A DNA stretch of 64,000 nt from NCBI GenBank assembly GCA_963748105.1, contig CAVVHP010000030.1:1-64000 (forward strand), read 5' to 3'. Position 1 is the first letter of the stretch. Every line of letters starts with the position of its first letter. The translations under genes were made by a program, and so were the position numbers. The notes under the pieces are model-generated. The model saw nothing but the letters and a program-made list of their open reading frames with translations, was not told the DNA's origin and ran no database searches. Origin of the DNA: JAKAGZ01 sp963748105. Lineage in GTDB: Bacteria > Bacteroidota > Ignavibacteria > Ignavibacteriales > Ignavibacteriaceae. Below are positions 1 to 6,967 of the stretch, piece by piece.

Positions 1-291
1 ATTGCCGGAGAGCTCGGCATCACAAATCCCGAAGGGCACATCCTCAGCCCCCGCAATCAATGCCTGCTGGCTTTTCAGGCTGGGGATAATCCTCTTTCTG
101 TTGTTGCAGGCTTTAAGCAGTGGCAGAAATCCGGCAGAATAGTAAGTAAAGGTTCTCACGGTTACTTAATTGCTGTTCCTGCAAAAAATAAAGCCGACGA
201 AAACGAGGAGGAAGAAACCGAAACCTTTTTTCTGTACAAAACAGTTTTCGACATTTCTCAAACTGAAGTGCTTGAACTCGAGGAGGCGTAA
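1..291 (+). CDS. ArdC-like ssDNA-binding domain protein (C-terminal part)
   Basis: An open frame enters from the left edge in frame 1 and stops at 289-291, so only the last 96 residues are visible. They contain FKQWQKSGRIVSKGSHGY, a short acidic linker, then KTVFDISQTE. This order (a QW-K-G-V-KG segment followed by a VFDxSQT segment) is the hallmark of the ArdC N-terminal ssDNA-binding domain found in plasmid antirestriction proteins and many phages. The frame runs straight into the next gene (TAA at 289, ATG at 292), so the two are probably cotranscribed. The metallopeptidase half of classical ArdC is not present after this domain. The role is probably DNA protection or ssDNA handling in a mobile element; this is inferred from the family. 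Confidence 0.7.
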   Translation: MAGELGITNPEGHILSPRNQCLLAFQAGDNPLSVVAGFKQWQKSGRIVSKGSHGYLIAVPAKNKADENEEEETETFFLYKTVFDISQTEVLELEEA

Positions 292-501
292 ATGTTAATT
301 AAAAAATATTATGACCCTGCGGAGCTTCTGGCTCTGCAGGAACTGGACGAAGTAATGAAAGCATTAAAATTAAATGATGAAGAAGTAATCGAAATACTTT
401 TAAACCAGCCTACACATCTGCAGCAGAACTTGATCCAGGAATGGTTCAATAACTTTCAGCAGGATTGTGCAATGGCTGAAGCTGAAGATAAGAATAATTA
501 A
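292..501 (+). CDS. small hypothetical protein of the mobile-element operon
   Basis: This 69-residue frame begins directly after the stop of the ArdC-like gene; a GAGGAGG run at 280-286 in the end of that gene is its Shine-Dalgarno site, 5 bases before the ATG. The protein is acidic and predicted helical (LLALQELDEVMKALKLNDEEV), with no membrane segment, no cysteine cluster and no recognised domain. It lies between the ArdC-like gene and the phage-type ATPase in a tight same-strand row, so a role in the same phage or element is likely. Function unknown. Confidence 0.6.
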   Translation: MLIKKYYDPAELLALQELDEVMKALKLNDEEVIEILLNQPTHLQQNLIQEWFNNFQQDCAMAEAEDKNN

Positions 502-514
502 AAAGGAGAATAAA

Positions 515-1654
515 ATGGGTAAACTATCATTAGAAAAATTCGCAGGTAATTTAGTGGCAAAGAATTCATTTATAAAAGCATCATTCGGCGGCTTTCAGGG
601 TTCGGGTAAAACCCGGACCGCCACCGAGTTTATTATCGGTGCATATAAGGAAATGAAATGCACAAAACCGATTCTATGCCTCGATAATGAAAAAGGCTCA
701 CGCTTCTTAATCCCGATCTTCAAAAAAGCCGGGATTAAAGCACTTGTAAAAGACACGGTAAACCTGGCAGATATTATTCAGGCATTTGAATACTTAAAGT
801 CAGGTGAAATAGATTTTCTGTTTATAGATTCACTCACAAAAATCTATTACAAATTTGTGAAGGATTATAAAGAGAAAAACAGAAGATCATTTATGCGCCT
901 GAACGACTGGGGAAAAATACTCCCTGCCTGGCAGGAGGAATTCTCAGACAGGTTCGTAAACACTGAAGGAAACATAGTCTTTACCGGCAGAGGCGGTTTT
1001 GAATATGACAAGGAAGAAGATACAGACAGACGAACAAGGAAATGTAACAGAGAAAGGCGGATTTGTTAAAGTCCGGCTTCAAAATGAAGATTGCCGGAGA
1101 AACACCATATGAAACTGATCTTAATATCTGGATGCAGCTGGAGAAAGGGATAACAAAGGATAATAAAATAACTCAGAAAAATGTTGCATATATATTAAAA
1201 GACAGAAGCGACACCATAAACGGCAAATCCTATGAAATGCCGAAGTATAAACACTTCCGCCCGATAGTCAGGTTTATTCTAGGACTGCCAATAGGTGAAG
1301 TACCGCAGGGAACACTTGATCAGAATTACACACCGGGCAGTGATGCAGATTACTTTGAAAGGAAACAGAAACAGCAGATTGAAATGGAAAAGATCAGTGC
1401 TGTTTTTGATAAATACGGCCTTGGTGATGCAAGAAGCAAAGCAGACAAACAGTTAAAGACATCTATAATAGAGAAGATCTTCGGAACAACCAGCACAACT
1501 GAAATTGAGAAGATGCACTTCACAGAACTCAATTTCAGACGTCAGGAACTCGAAGAACTTTTTGAAATGCTGAAAGAGTCTGAAAATCCAATCGATGTAG
1601 TCGATTCATATAAACTTGCCTGCCAGCAGGGTGATATGAAGCAAGCTAAAATAA
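515..1654 (+). pseudogene. phage Sak4/RecA-like AAA ATPase, frameshifted
   Basis: The start at ATG 515 is chosen because AAGGAG lies 6 bases upstream. The first part has a Walker A (GGFQGSGKT, residues ~26-34) and a Walker B-like FLFIDSLTK (~105), followed by a GRGGFEYD segment. This matches the phage ATPase family typified by Sak4, which acts with ssDNA-binding or annealing proteins in phage recombination. Near 1030 the frame is lost: a tandem ACAG/GACA unit adds 4 bases, and one more base is added near 1070. Undoing both gives a smooth DEQGNVTEKGGFVK-SGFKMKIAGE joint, the form seen in intact homologues, and the frame then continues from 1072. A third extra A near 1651 would place the stop at 1652-1654, just before an intrinsic terminator. 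The corrected length is 377 residues. It is either a decayed phage gene or an assembly error; the third indel is the least certain. Confidence 0.65.
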
Positions 1655-1664
1655 AACTAACCAT

Positions 1665-1695
1665 TGCTGCCGGTATTTTATCGGCAGCATTTTTT
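1665..1695 (+). terminator. intrinsic terminator after the ATPase locus
   Basis: TGCTGCCG (1665-1672) and CGGCAGCA (1682-1689) form a perfect 8-bp GC-rich stem with a 9-base loop, followed by six T residues. It lies inside the long open frame that runs from 1063 to 1938. A strong terminator inside a coding frame is unlikely, so it argues that the ATPase ends just before it and that the downstream part of the frame is a separate gene. Confidence 0.75.
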
Positions 1696-1707
1696 ATATT
1701 AATAGTA

Positions 1708-1938
1708 ATGTCCGAACAACTGAAATTATTCCCGGAAGGAAAACGGGATTACAAAATAGTCCACTACTTTAATGGTATGGTAGATACCGCTGGTAATGAA
1801 ATCTACATTGTCAGGACAGTTAAAAACAGCTTGACAAAATACCTGGCGGAAGAGTGTATCAAGGAAATGAATAAAAAAATTATTCCGGGGAGTAAAGAAT
1901 ATTTTGAGATAGTTGAGTCGGATAAGCAATTCATATAA
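1708..1938 (+). CDS. small hypothetical protein next to the terminator
   Basis: The ATG at 1708 begins a 76-residue frame (MSEQLKLFPEGKRDYKIV...) that shares its frame with the broken ATPase upstream but starts just after the terminator. The protein is charged, with an N-terminal stretch that could form beta strands (YKIVHYFNGMV, NEIYIVRTV) and a helical lysine/glutamate-rich C-terminus. No domain is recognised. No Shine-Dalgarno sequence is evident and no promoter is clear between the terminator and the start, so this may be a real small element gene or simply the tail of the decayed locus. Confidence 0.35.
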   Translation: MSEQLKLFPEGKRDYKIVHYFNGMVDTAGNEIYIVRTVKNSLTKYLAEECIKEMNKKIIPGSKEYFEIVESDKQFI

Positions 1939-1967
1939 AAACCTTCCCTTGCTTGCTCATCATTCAC

Positions 1968-1981
1968 CCGGCTGCAGCCGG
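1968..1981. repeat. 14-bp GC-rich palindrome in gene-free stretch before tRNA-Pro
   Basis: CCGGCTGCAGCCGG is a perfect palindrome within the 1939-2133 gap, which otherwise holds no convincing gene. The open frame over 1913-2134 has low-complexity Ser/Ile-rich translation and I do not accept it as a gene. A related CCGGCTACTGCCGG hairpin occurs in the repeat at 60057-60156, so this may be a remnant of a dispersed palindromic element. It lies between the mobile-element genes and the tRNA, where an attachment junction would be expected. Confidence 0.4.
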
Positions 1982-2133
1982 AGTTCATTCTTCAGGGCGC
2001 TGCGGTCAGGTTTTTTAATATTATCTAGATCATCTATTATATATAGTATAATAAAAATCATTGTGCTATTATTGTGCGATTTTTCACACCGATACACACC
2101 AATTTACGCTAGTCAGCATTTTGCTTTAAAATA

Positions 2134-2168
2134 AAAAACCTTCAATACGTTATATATTGAAGGTTTTT
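2134..2168 (-). terminator. terminator of tRNA-Pro, bidirectional
   Basis: AAAAACCTTCAAT (2134-2146) and ATTGAAGGTTTTT (2156-2168) form a perfect 13-bp stem with a 9-base loop. Read on the minus strand it begins 4 bases after the tRNA 3' end and finishes in a T run, so it fits as the tRNA terminator. The symmetric A/T flanks let it work in the plus direction too, closing the mobile-element transcript. Confidence 0.75.
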
Positions 2169-2171
2169 AAG

Positions 2172-2246
2172 TCGGGGTGGGGAGATTCGAACTCCCGACC
2201 TCTTCGTCCCGAACGAAGCGCGCTAACCGGGCTGCGCTACACCCCG
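2172..2246 (-). tRNA. tRNA-Pro (anticodon CGG)
   Basis: On the minus strand the sequence opens with CGGGGTG, which pairs perfectly with CACCCCG near the 3' end (acceptor stem), with A as discriminator base. The anticodon stem CTTCG/CGAAG encloses the loop TTCGGGA, giving anticodon CGG (proline). The T arm GGGAG-TTCGAAT-CTCCC is canonical. CCA is not encoded. The gene is intact. Its 3' end faces the phage-type genes at 1-1.9 kb, the usual arrangement for an element that integrates at a tRNA 3' end. Confidence 0.95.
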
Positions 2247-2489
2247 AAAATAAATTTTTCCTGTATAAAATCCTGACTTTCCCGACTCGCCTACAAGCAT
2301 TAACCGGGTTGAGTTTATCCCGCTGAAAGCGGAGCTACAACCTAAATTCTATATTTCGCTTTATAAAATTACGCTTTTAGAATGTCTTTGCCAAGACCAT
2401 AAGCTTATAAATTAGAAATAGGCTTAATTAATCAAAACTTATTGAAATAAAATAAAAATGGCTTCTTCTCTTTTTAAAAATGCTTACGA
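2247..2489. other. gene-free spacer between tRNA-Pro and pyr leader
   Basis: No open frame with a credible start or composition is seen on either strand. The only structure noted is a small perfect hairpin, CCGCT-GAA-AGCGG, at 2320-2332, flanked by text reminiscent of dispersed palindromic repeats of these genomes. The right part is AT-rich and leads into the pyrR promoter region. Confidence 0.5.
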
Positions 2490-2522
2490 GCTTTACTTTT
2501 TCATATGTTTAAGTTATGTTTG
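2490..2522 (+). promoter_or_regulatory. probable pyr operon promoter (Bacteroidota type)
   Basis: TATGTTTG at 2515-2522 matches the TAnnTTTG element used as the -7 box in Bacteroidota, and a T-rich CTTTAC segment lies about 20 bases upstream where the -33 box should be. Transcription would begin near 2530, just before the PyrR-binding hairpin, which is the spacing expected for a pyr leader. The call rests on motif and position only. Confidence 0.4.
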
Positions 2523-2546
2523 TGACAATTAAATAATTAACAGTCC

Positions 2547-2577
2547 TTTAAATCTATCCTGTGAGATAGGCAAGGTA
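2547..2577 (+). promoter_or_regulatory. PyrR-binding loop of the pyr leader RNA
   Basis: CTATC (2554-2558) and GATAG (2565-2569) close a hexaloop CTGTGA, which fits the CNGNGA consensus of known PyrR-binding RNA hairpins. It is followed by a purine-rich GCAAGG segment as in characterised binding loops, and TTTA/TAAA (2547-2550, 2576-2579) can form the lower stem. It stands directly upstream of a terminator and of pyrR itself. UMP-bound PyrR would stabilise this hairpin and let the terminator form when pyrimidines are plentiful. Confidence 0.7.
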
Positions 2578-2608
2578 AATGAGAAAAATATTTTTTTATA
2601 AAGATTAA

Positions 2609-2639
2609 CCTCCACGGATTTATCCAAGGAGGATTTTTT
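2609..2639 (+). terminator. pyr leader attenuator terminator, masks the pyrR ribosome site
   Basis: CCTCC (2609-2613) pairs with GGAGG (2628-2632); the inner GGA/TCC pairs extend the hairpin, and six T residues follow at 2634-2639. The 3' arm GGAGG is also the Shine-Dalgarno sequence for the ATG at 2644, so the same hairpin could stop transcription and also hide the ribosome site. It works with the PyrR-binding loop upstream. Confidence 0.7.
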
Positions 2640-2643
2640 GTAT

Positions 2644-3183
2644 ATGGACATAAAATCAAAAGCAATAGATGCTGAAGGTTTCAGCAGAATAATTTCAAGA
2701 ATATCACACGAAATTCTTGAAAAAAATAAGGGTACAAAAGACCTTGTTTTAATCGGAATGCGTACCAGGGGGGAGTTCCTAGCACAAAGAATCCAGCGAA
2801 AAATAAAAGAAATTGAAAATATTGAAATTCCGTTATCGGTTCTGGATGTTACTCTCTACAGGGATGATTTCCGCACTCGGATGAAACAGCCGGAAGTTTC
2901 TGTTTCCAATATCACTACGGATATTACAGAAAAAAACATAATCCTGATTGATGATGTTTTGTACACAGGACGAACGGTTAGATCAGCTCTTAATGCCATT
3001 ATGGATTTCGGCAGGCCGTCTGCAATTCAGTTTGTTGTCCTGGTTGACAGAGGACACAAAGAGCTTCCCGTAAAAGCTGATTATGTCGGAAAAAATATTC
3101 CCACATCCACGAATGAAGAAATTAAAGTGAAAATGACAGAAGTAGACGGGGAAGACGCAATTTATTTAGTTGAATTAAAATAA
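2644..3183 (+). CDS. pyrR: PyrR, pyrimidine operon attenuator / uracil phosphoribosyltransferase
   Basis: This 179-residue protein has the type I phosphoribosyltransferase fold signature: LVLIGMRTRGEFLA near the N-terminus and the PRPP loop ILIDDVLYTGRTVRSAL around residues 98-114. TLYRDD and VDRGHKELP, both typical of PyrR, are present. PyrR binds UMP/UTP and the leader RNA of pyr operons to promote termination, and often has uracil phosphoribosyltransferase activity. ATG 2644 is chosen over the in-frame TTG at 2638 because GGAGG at 2628-2632 is then 11 bases upstream. It is first in the operon, 12 bases before pyrB, and the matching RNA target is just upstream, so autoregulation is likely. 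Confidence 0.95.
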   Translation: MDIKSKAIDAEGFSRIISRISHEILEKNKGTKDLVLIGMRTRGEFLAQRIQRKIKEIENIEIPLSVLDVTLYRDDFRTRMKQPEVSVSNITTDITEKNIILIDDVLYTGRTVRSALNAIMDFGRPSAIQFVVLVDRGHKELPVKADYVGKNIPTSTNEEIKVKMTEVDGEDAIYLVELK

Positions 3184-3195
3184 AAGAAAATTTAT

Positions 3196-4116
3196 ATGCC
3201 ATTATCAAGCAGACATTTATTAGGACTCAACGGGGTGCCAAAGGAAGATATTCAGTTAATTCTGGACACAACTAAAACATTCCGCGAAGTACTTGAAAGA
3301 CCGATTAAAAAAGTACCCACACTCCAGGGAAAAACAATTGTAAATCTTTTTTTTGAAAACTCTACAAGAACTCGAATTTCATTTGAACTTGCCGAAAAAA
3401 GACTTTCAGCAGATGCAATAAATTTTTCAGCTTCTGCAAGCAGTGTAAGTAAAGGAGAAACGTTCAAAGACACAATCAAAAATATTGAAGCTATGAAAGT
3501 TGATATGGTTGTAGCAAGGCACGCTGCAGCAGGAACTCCATTATTTCTCACGAAGATTTGCGATGCAAACATAATTAATGCTGGTGACGGAATTCACGAA
3601 CATCCAACTCAGGGCTTGCTTGACCTGTATTCGATCAGGGAAAAATTAGGAAGACTTGAAGGTTTGAAGGTATGTATAGTCGGGGATATAGCACATAGCC
3701 GCGTTGCACTTTCAAATATTTATGGATTGAAAACTATGGGTGCTAAAGTTTCAGTATGCGGCCCATCGACTATGATTCCAAGAAATATGAAAGAACTTGG
3801 AGTTGATGTAATACACAATATTGATGAAGCTATACAGGAAAATGATGTATTAAATGTTTTAAGAATTCAGCTTGAAAGAAAGGCAAGGGAATACTTCCCT
3901 TCCATAAGAGAATATGCTAAATATTTTGGAATCACTGAAGAAAGACTTGAAAAAAACGGAAAAGACGTCGTCATAATGCATCCCGGACCAATTAACCGTG
4001 GGGTAGAACTTTCTTCAGGGGTTGCTGATGGTCTGCAGCAGATTATTCTTAAACAGGTTACAAATGGAGTTGCTGTAAGAATGGCCATTCTGTATTTACT
4101 CGGTACTATGAATTAA
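3196..4116 (+). CDS. pyrB: aspartate carbamoyltransferase catalytic subunit
   Basis: The enzyme condenses carbamoyl phosphate with aspartate in the second step of UMP synthesis. The 306-residue length is normal for a catalytic chain. The carbamoyl-phosphate loop FENSTRTR is at residues ~53-60, the HPTQGLLD motif at ~135 and HPGPINRG at ~265. No regulatory chain (pyrI) follows; instead pyrC starts 11 bases downstream. In several bacteria PyrB and a type I dihydroorotase form a complex, which the adjacency allows here. It is controlled with pyrR by the leader attenuator. Confidence 0.97.
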   Translation: MPLSSRHLLGLNGVPKEDIQLILDTTKTFREVLERPIKKVPTLQGKTIVNLFFENSTRTRISFELAEKRLSADAINFSASASSVSKGETFKDTIKNIEAMKVDMVVARHAAAGTPLFLTKICDANIINAGDGIHEHPTQGLLDLYSIREKLGRLEGLKVCIVGDIAHSRVALSNIYGLKTMGAKVSVCGPSTMIPRNMKELGVDVIHNIDEAIQENDVLNVLRIQLERKAREYFPSIREYAKYFGITEERLEKNGKDVVIMHPGPINRGVELSSGVADGLQQIILKQVTNGVAVRMAILYLLGTMN

Positions 4117-4127
4117 AAGGAATTCAA

Positions 4128-5420
4128 ATGAAAGTAATATTAAAAAATGTAAATCTTAATCACCCATCACAAAAGCTTAAAGAAACCAAAACCAATCTAA
4201 TAATTAAAGATGGAAAAATTATTAAGATTGGAAAGCTGAGTGAGGAGGACACAAAAAATTCAAAGGAAATTGATTTAACCGGGAAAGTACTTGTTCCCGG
4301 ATTTTTTGATATGCACGTACATTTACGCGAACCAGGAAGAGAAGATGAGGAAACTGTTGTAACAGGATGTGATAGCGCAGCAAACGGTGGATTTACCGGA
4401 ATAGCCTGTATGCCTAACACAGAGCCAGCAATAGATTCTTCTGAAGTTGTTTCACTGATTAAAAAACAGGCAGATGGTCACCTTGTTGATTTGTTTGTAA
4501 TTGGTGCTGCCACACAGGGAAGAAAGGGTGAAGTCATTTCTCCAATGGCGGAATTATATGAATCAGGAGTTGTTGGTTTTTCTGACGACGGTGTAGCTAT
4601 AAAAACCGCGGCAATTCTTAAACGCGCGCTTGAATATTCAAAGATGTATAATCTTCCGATAATTGAACACTGCGAAGATGAGTCGCTTGCAGGTGGTGCA
4701 ATGAATGAAGGTCTGAATTCAACATTACTGGGTCTTCCGCCAATTCCATCAGTTGCTGAAGATCTTATTGTAATGAGAGGAATTTTAATGTCTGAGTATA
4801 CTGAAGGTAAATTTCACGTTGCACATATAAGTACTAAAAAATCGGTTGAAATGGTACGCACAGCTAAAAAAGCCAGATTAAATATCACTGCAGAAGTTAC
4901 ACCGCATCACTTTACTTTGACGGACGATGCAGTTAAGACATACGATACAAATATGAAAATGAATCCGCCATTAAGGGAGATAAACGATGTTGCGGAAGTT
5001 ATAAAAGGCTTAAAAGACGGAACAATTGATTGTATTGCTAGTGACCATGCGCCACATTCATATGAAGAAAAAGAAGTTGAATTTGAATTCGCTCCGAACG
5101 GGATTCTAGGGCTGGAAACACAGGTTGGTCTTGCGCTTACCGAATTATACCATAAAAAAGTTTTAAGTCTTGAGCAACTGATTGAAAAAATGTCAATAAA
5201 TCCACGGAAAATATTGAATCTGCCGGTCCCAAAATTTGAAGTTGGCGAAGATGCTAATTTTACAATTCTGGATGTTGATGAAGTATGGACTGTCGACACA
5301 AATAATTTCAAAAGCAAATCAAAAAATTCTCCTTTCAATAAAAGACTATTGACCGGAAGAGCTGTCGGTGTTATAAATAAAAACAAAATGATTTTTGAAA
5401 AGGAAACACTGAATATTTAA
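4128..5420 (+). CDS. pyrC: dihydroorotase
   Basis: The protein closes N-carbamoyl-aspartate to dihydroorotate, step three of UMP synthesis. At 430 residues it belongs to the long (type I) class. The metal-binding DMHVHLREPG is at residues ~60-69, followed by GFTGIACMPNT. GFSDDG stands near residue 150, where some enzymes carry a modified lysine. IEHCED, HVAHIST and ASDHAPHS carry further ligands. An AAAAGGAA ribosome site precedes the ATG. This is the last gene of the pyr row: the next frame begins 140 bases on and is unrelated. Confidence 0.95.
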   Translation: MKVILKNVNLNHPSQKLKETKTNLIIKDGKIIKIGKLSEEDTKNSKEIDLTGKVLVPGFFDMHVHLREPGREDEETVVTGCDSAANGGFTGIACMPNTEPAIDSSEVVSLIKKQADGHLVDLFVIGAATQGRKGEVISPMAELYESGVVGFSDDGVAIKTAAILKRALEYSKMYNLPIIEHCEDESLAGGAMNEGLNSTLLGLPPIPSVAEDLIVMRGILMSEYTEGKFHVAHISTKKSVEMVRTAKKARLNITAEVTPHHFTLTDDAVKTYDTNMKMNPPLREINDVAEVIKGLKDGTIDCIASDHAPHSYEEKEVEFEFAPNGILGLETQVGLALTELYHKKVLSLEQLIEKMSINPRKILNLPVPKFEVGEDANFTILDVDEVWTVDTNNFKSKSKNSPFNKRLLTGRAVGVINKNKMIFEKETLNI

Positions 5421-5560
5421 TAGGTTTTATTACACTACAAATCTGTCTATTATTTTATACATCTCTCGCCGGGATAGCGCGTATTTGGGCAATAAACGCA
5501 CAATATTATTCGGCATTCATTTTGATCCACTTAACTTAAAAGTTATGAATGGTGGACAAA

Positions 5561-6376
5561 ATGAAAACTACAATATCAATACTTAGTGCAATATTTCTTT
5601 CACTGATTTTATCAGCCTGTAAAGTAAATTTAAATGATCCCTATTATCAGGATGCAACACCTCCTTCTCCTCCAAGTGGAATAATAGTAATAAATGGAGA
5701 TAACAGGGTTGATTTATCCTGGTATCAAAATCGTGAATCGGATATTTCCGGATACAATGTTTATTATAGCTATTCTTATAATGGTAAGTATACATTACTC
5801 GGATCAACGAATGAAAACTATTTTATTGATGATGGGGCATCAAACGGAAATACTTATTACTATGCTGTTACTGCTTTTGATTATAACGGGAATGAGAGTG
5901 AACTCAGTTACGATGTAATTTATTCAACACCACGTCCTGAAGGATTTAATCAATCAATACTCGATTACAGAAATTTCCCTGATCAGGGCGGATATTCATT
6001 TACAACATATTCAACTGTTCCGTATGATGATAATTCAGCAGATTTCTTCTTTGAAAACTATAATGGTGACTTTTATATAGACGTATGGGATGATAGTGAA
6101 ATTCAAGACGCAGGTTTAACTCAGGATCTATACGATGTTGCAAATGCTCCAACAGGAGGATGGTCATCAACCAAAGATGAGATTGCCAGAGTTGGACATA
6201 CCTACATAATTTGGACCTGGGATAATCATTATGCAAAGATTAGAATAAATGCTATTACAAATGATAGAATATCTTTTGACTGGGCATTCCAGCTTGTTGA
6301 AGGCGAAAGACAACTAAAAGCACCTGCAAATAATAAAAAGGAAAGAGGAAATCTATCCAGTTCTATTAACAGGTAG
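5561..6376 (+). CDS. lipoprotein with fibronectin type III domain
   Basis: The ATG at 5561 gives a clean lipoprotein signal (MKTTISILSAIFLSLILSAC, lipobox LSAC, lipidated Cys at residue 20); the in-frame ATG at 5549 would only add four polar residues, and GGTGG lies just before 5561. After a proline-rich linker there is one fibronectin type III domain (residues ~35-125, with NRVDLSW, YNVYYSY and TYYYAVTAFD). A further ~140-residue region rich in aromatic and acidic residues is unclassified. The protein is expected to be an envelope lipoprotein exposed to the periplasm or surface. The substrate or partner is unknown. A hairpin at 6395-6422 follows. Confidence 0.75.
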   Translation: MKTTISILSAIFLSLILSACKVNLNDPYYQDATPPSPPSGIIVINGDNRVDLSWYQNRESDISGYNVYYSYSYNGKYTLLGSTNENYFIDDGASNGNTYYYAVTAFDYNGNESELSYDVIYSTPRPEGFNQSILDYRNFPDQGGYSFTTYSTVPYDDNSADFFFENYNGDFYIDVWDDSEIQDAGLTQDLYDVANAPTGGWSSTKDEIARVGHTYIIWTWDNHYAKIRINAITNDRISFDWAFQLVEGERQLKAPANNKKERGNLSSSINR

Positions 6377-6394
6377 TTCCATCAAGATTTAATT

Positions 6395-6422
6395 AGGAGT
6401 AAAACTATATAGATTTACTCCT
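6395..6422 (+). terminator. inverted repeat, possible terminator
   Basis: AGGAGTAAA (6395-6403) and TTTACTCCT (6414-6422) form a perfect 9-bp stem with a 10-base loop between two same-strand genes. The tail (GATTATTA) has no real T run, so it is a weak intrinsic terminator or an mRNA-end stabiliser. Confidence 0.4.
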
Positions 6423-6450
6423 GATTATTAGTTAAATTATGTAATATAAG

Positions 6451-6963
6451 ATGATGAAAACAGGAACTAAAATATTGTTTATTCTCTCAATCCTAATGGT
6501 CAGCCTACTGGCATTCGGGCAGATTGCAACAACTCAACGTGAACTTAATGAAAGATCAAATATTCACAACAGGCTTAATTGGACTAAAGATCAGGCGAAT
6601 AGAAAGTTTGATATACAGAACAGTGAAATAGAAAAGGTATTCGCGGAGATACAGGAAGCCATAAAATCAAAGGATATAGGGACAATATCAAAGCACCTGA
6701 AGACACAAACCTATCTTAATTTGCCTAATGGAATAAGCGGTTATTATTCGGCAAACCAGGCATATTTTGTGCTAGAGGATTTCCTGAAAAAATACAGGGT
6801 TGTTTCATTTAAATTTGACGAGATTAATGTTAGTACCTTGAATCCCTTTGCAACAGGTGTGTATAATTATGAGTTGAAGGGCCGGAGAAATTCTGTTCAT
6901 ATTTATATTCAAATAAGGGAAAGCAGTAATAACTGGACGATTACTCAAATTACAACAAATTGA
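6451..6963 (+). CDS. secreted DUF4783-like protein
   Basis: This 170-residue protein has an N-terminal signal peptide (KILFILSILMVSLLAFGQ). The mature part resembles the small NTF2-like DUF4783 proteins of Bacteroidota: IQEAIKSKDIGTISKHL, YYSANQAYFVLEDFLKKY and a C-terminal WTITQITTN strand. No catalytic residues can be assigned. It ends 4 bases before the start of the large histidine kinase gene, so the two are probably coexpressed; whether it acts with the kinase sensor is not known. Confidence 0.7.
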   Translation: MMKTGTKILFILSILMVSLLAFGQIATTQRELNERSNIHNRLNWTKDQANRKFDIQNSEIEKVFAEIQEAIKSKDIGTISKHLKTQTYLNLPNGISGYYSANQAYFVLEDFLKKYRVVSFKFDEINVSTLNPFATGVYNYELKGRRNSVHIYIQIRESSNNWTITQITTN

Positions 6964-6967
6964 TTGA

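Noticed and set aside
1913..2134. 73-codon open frame on the plus strand
   Set aside because: Overlaps the end of the preceding frame, covers a palindrome and part of the terminator stem, has a Ser/Ile-rich translation without domain or ribosome site.
2638..2643. TTG start for pyrR
   Set aside because: Only 5 bases from the GGAGG site; ATG 2644 is a better start codon at suitable spacing.
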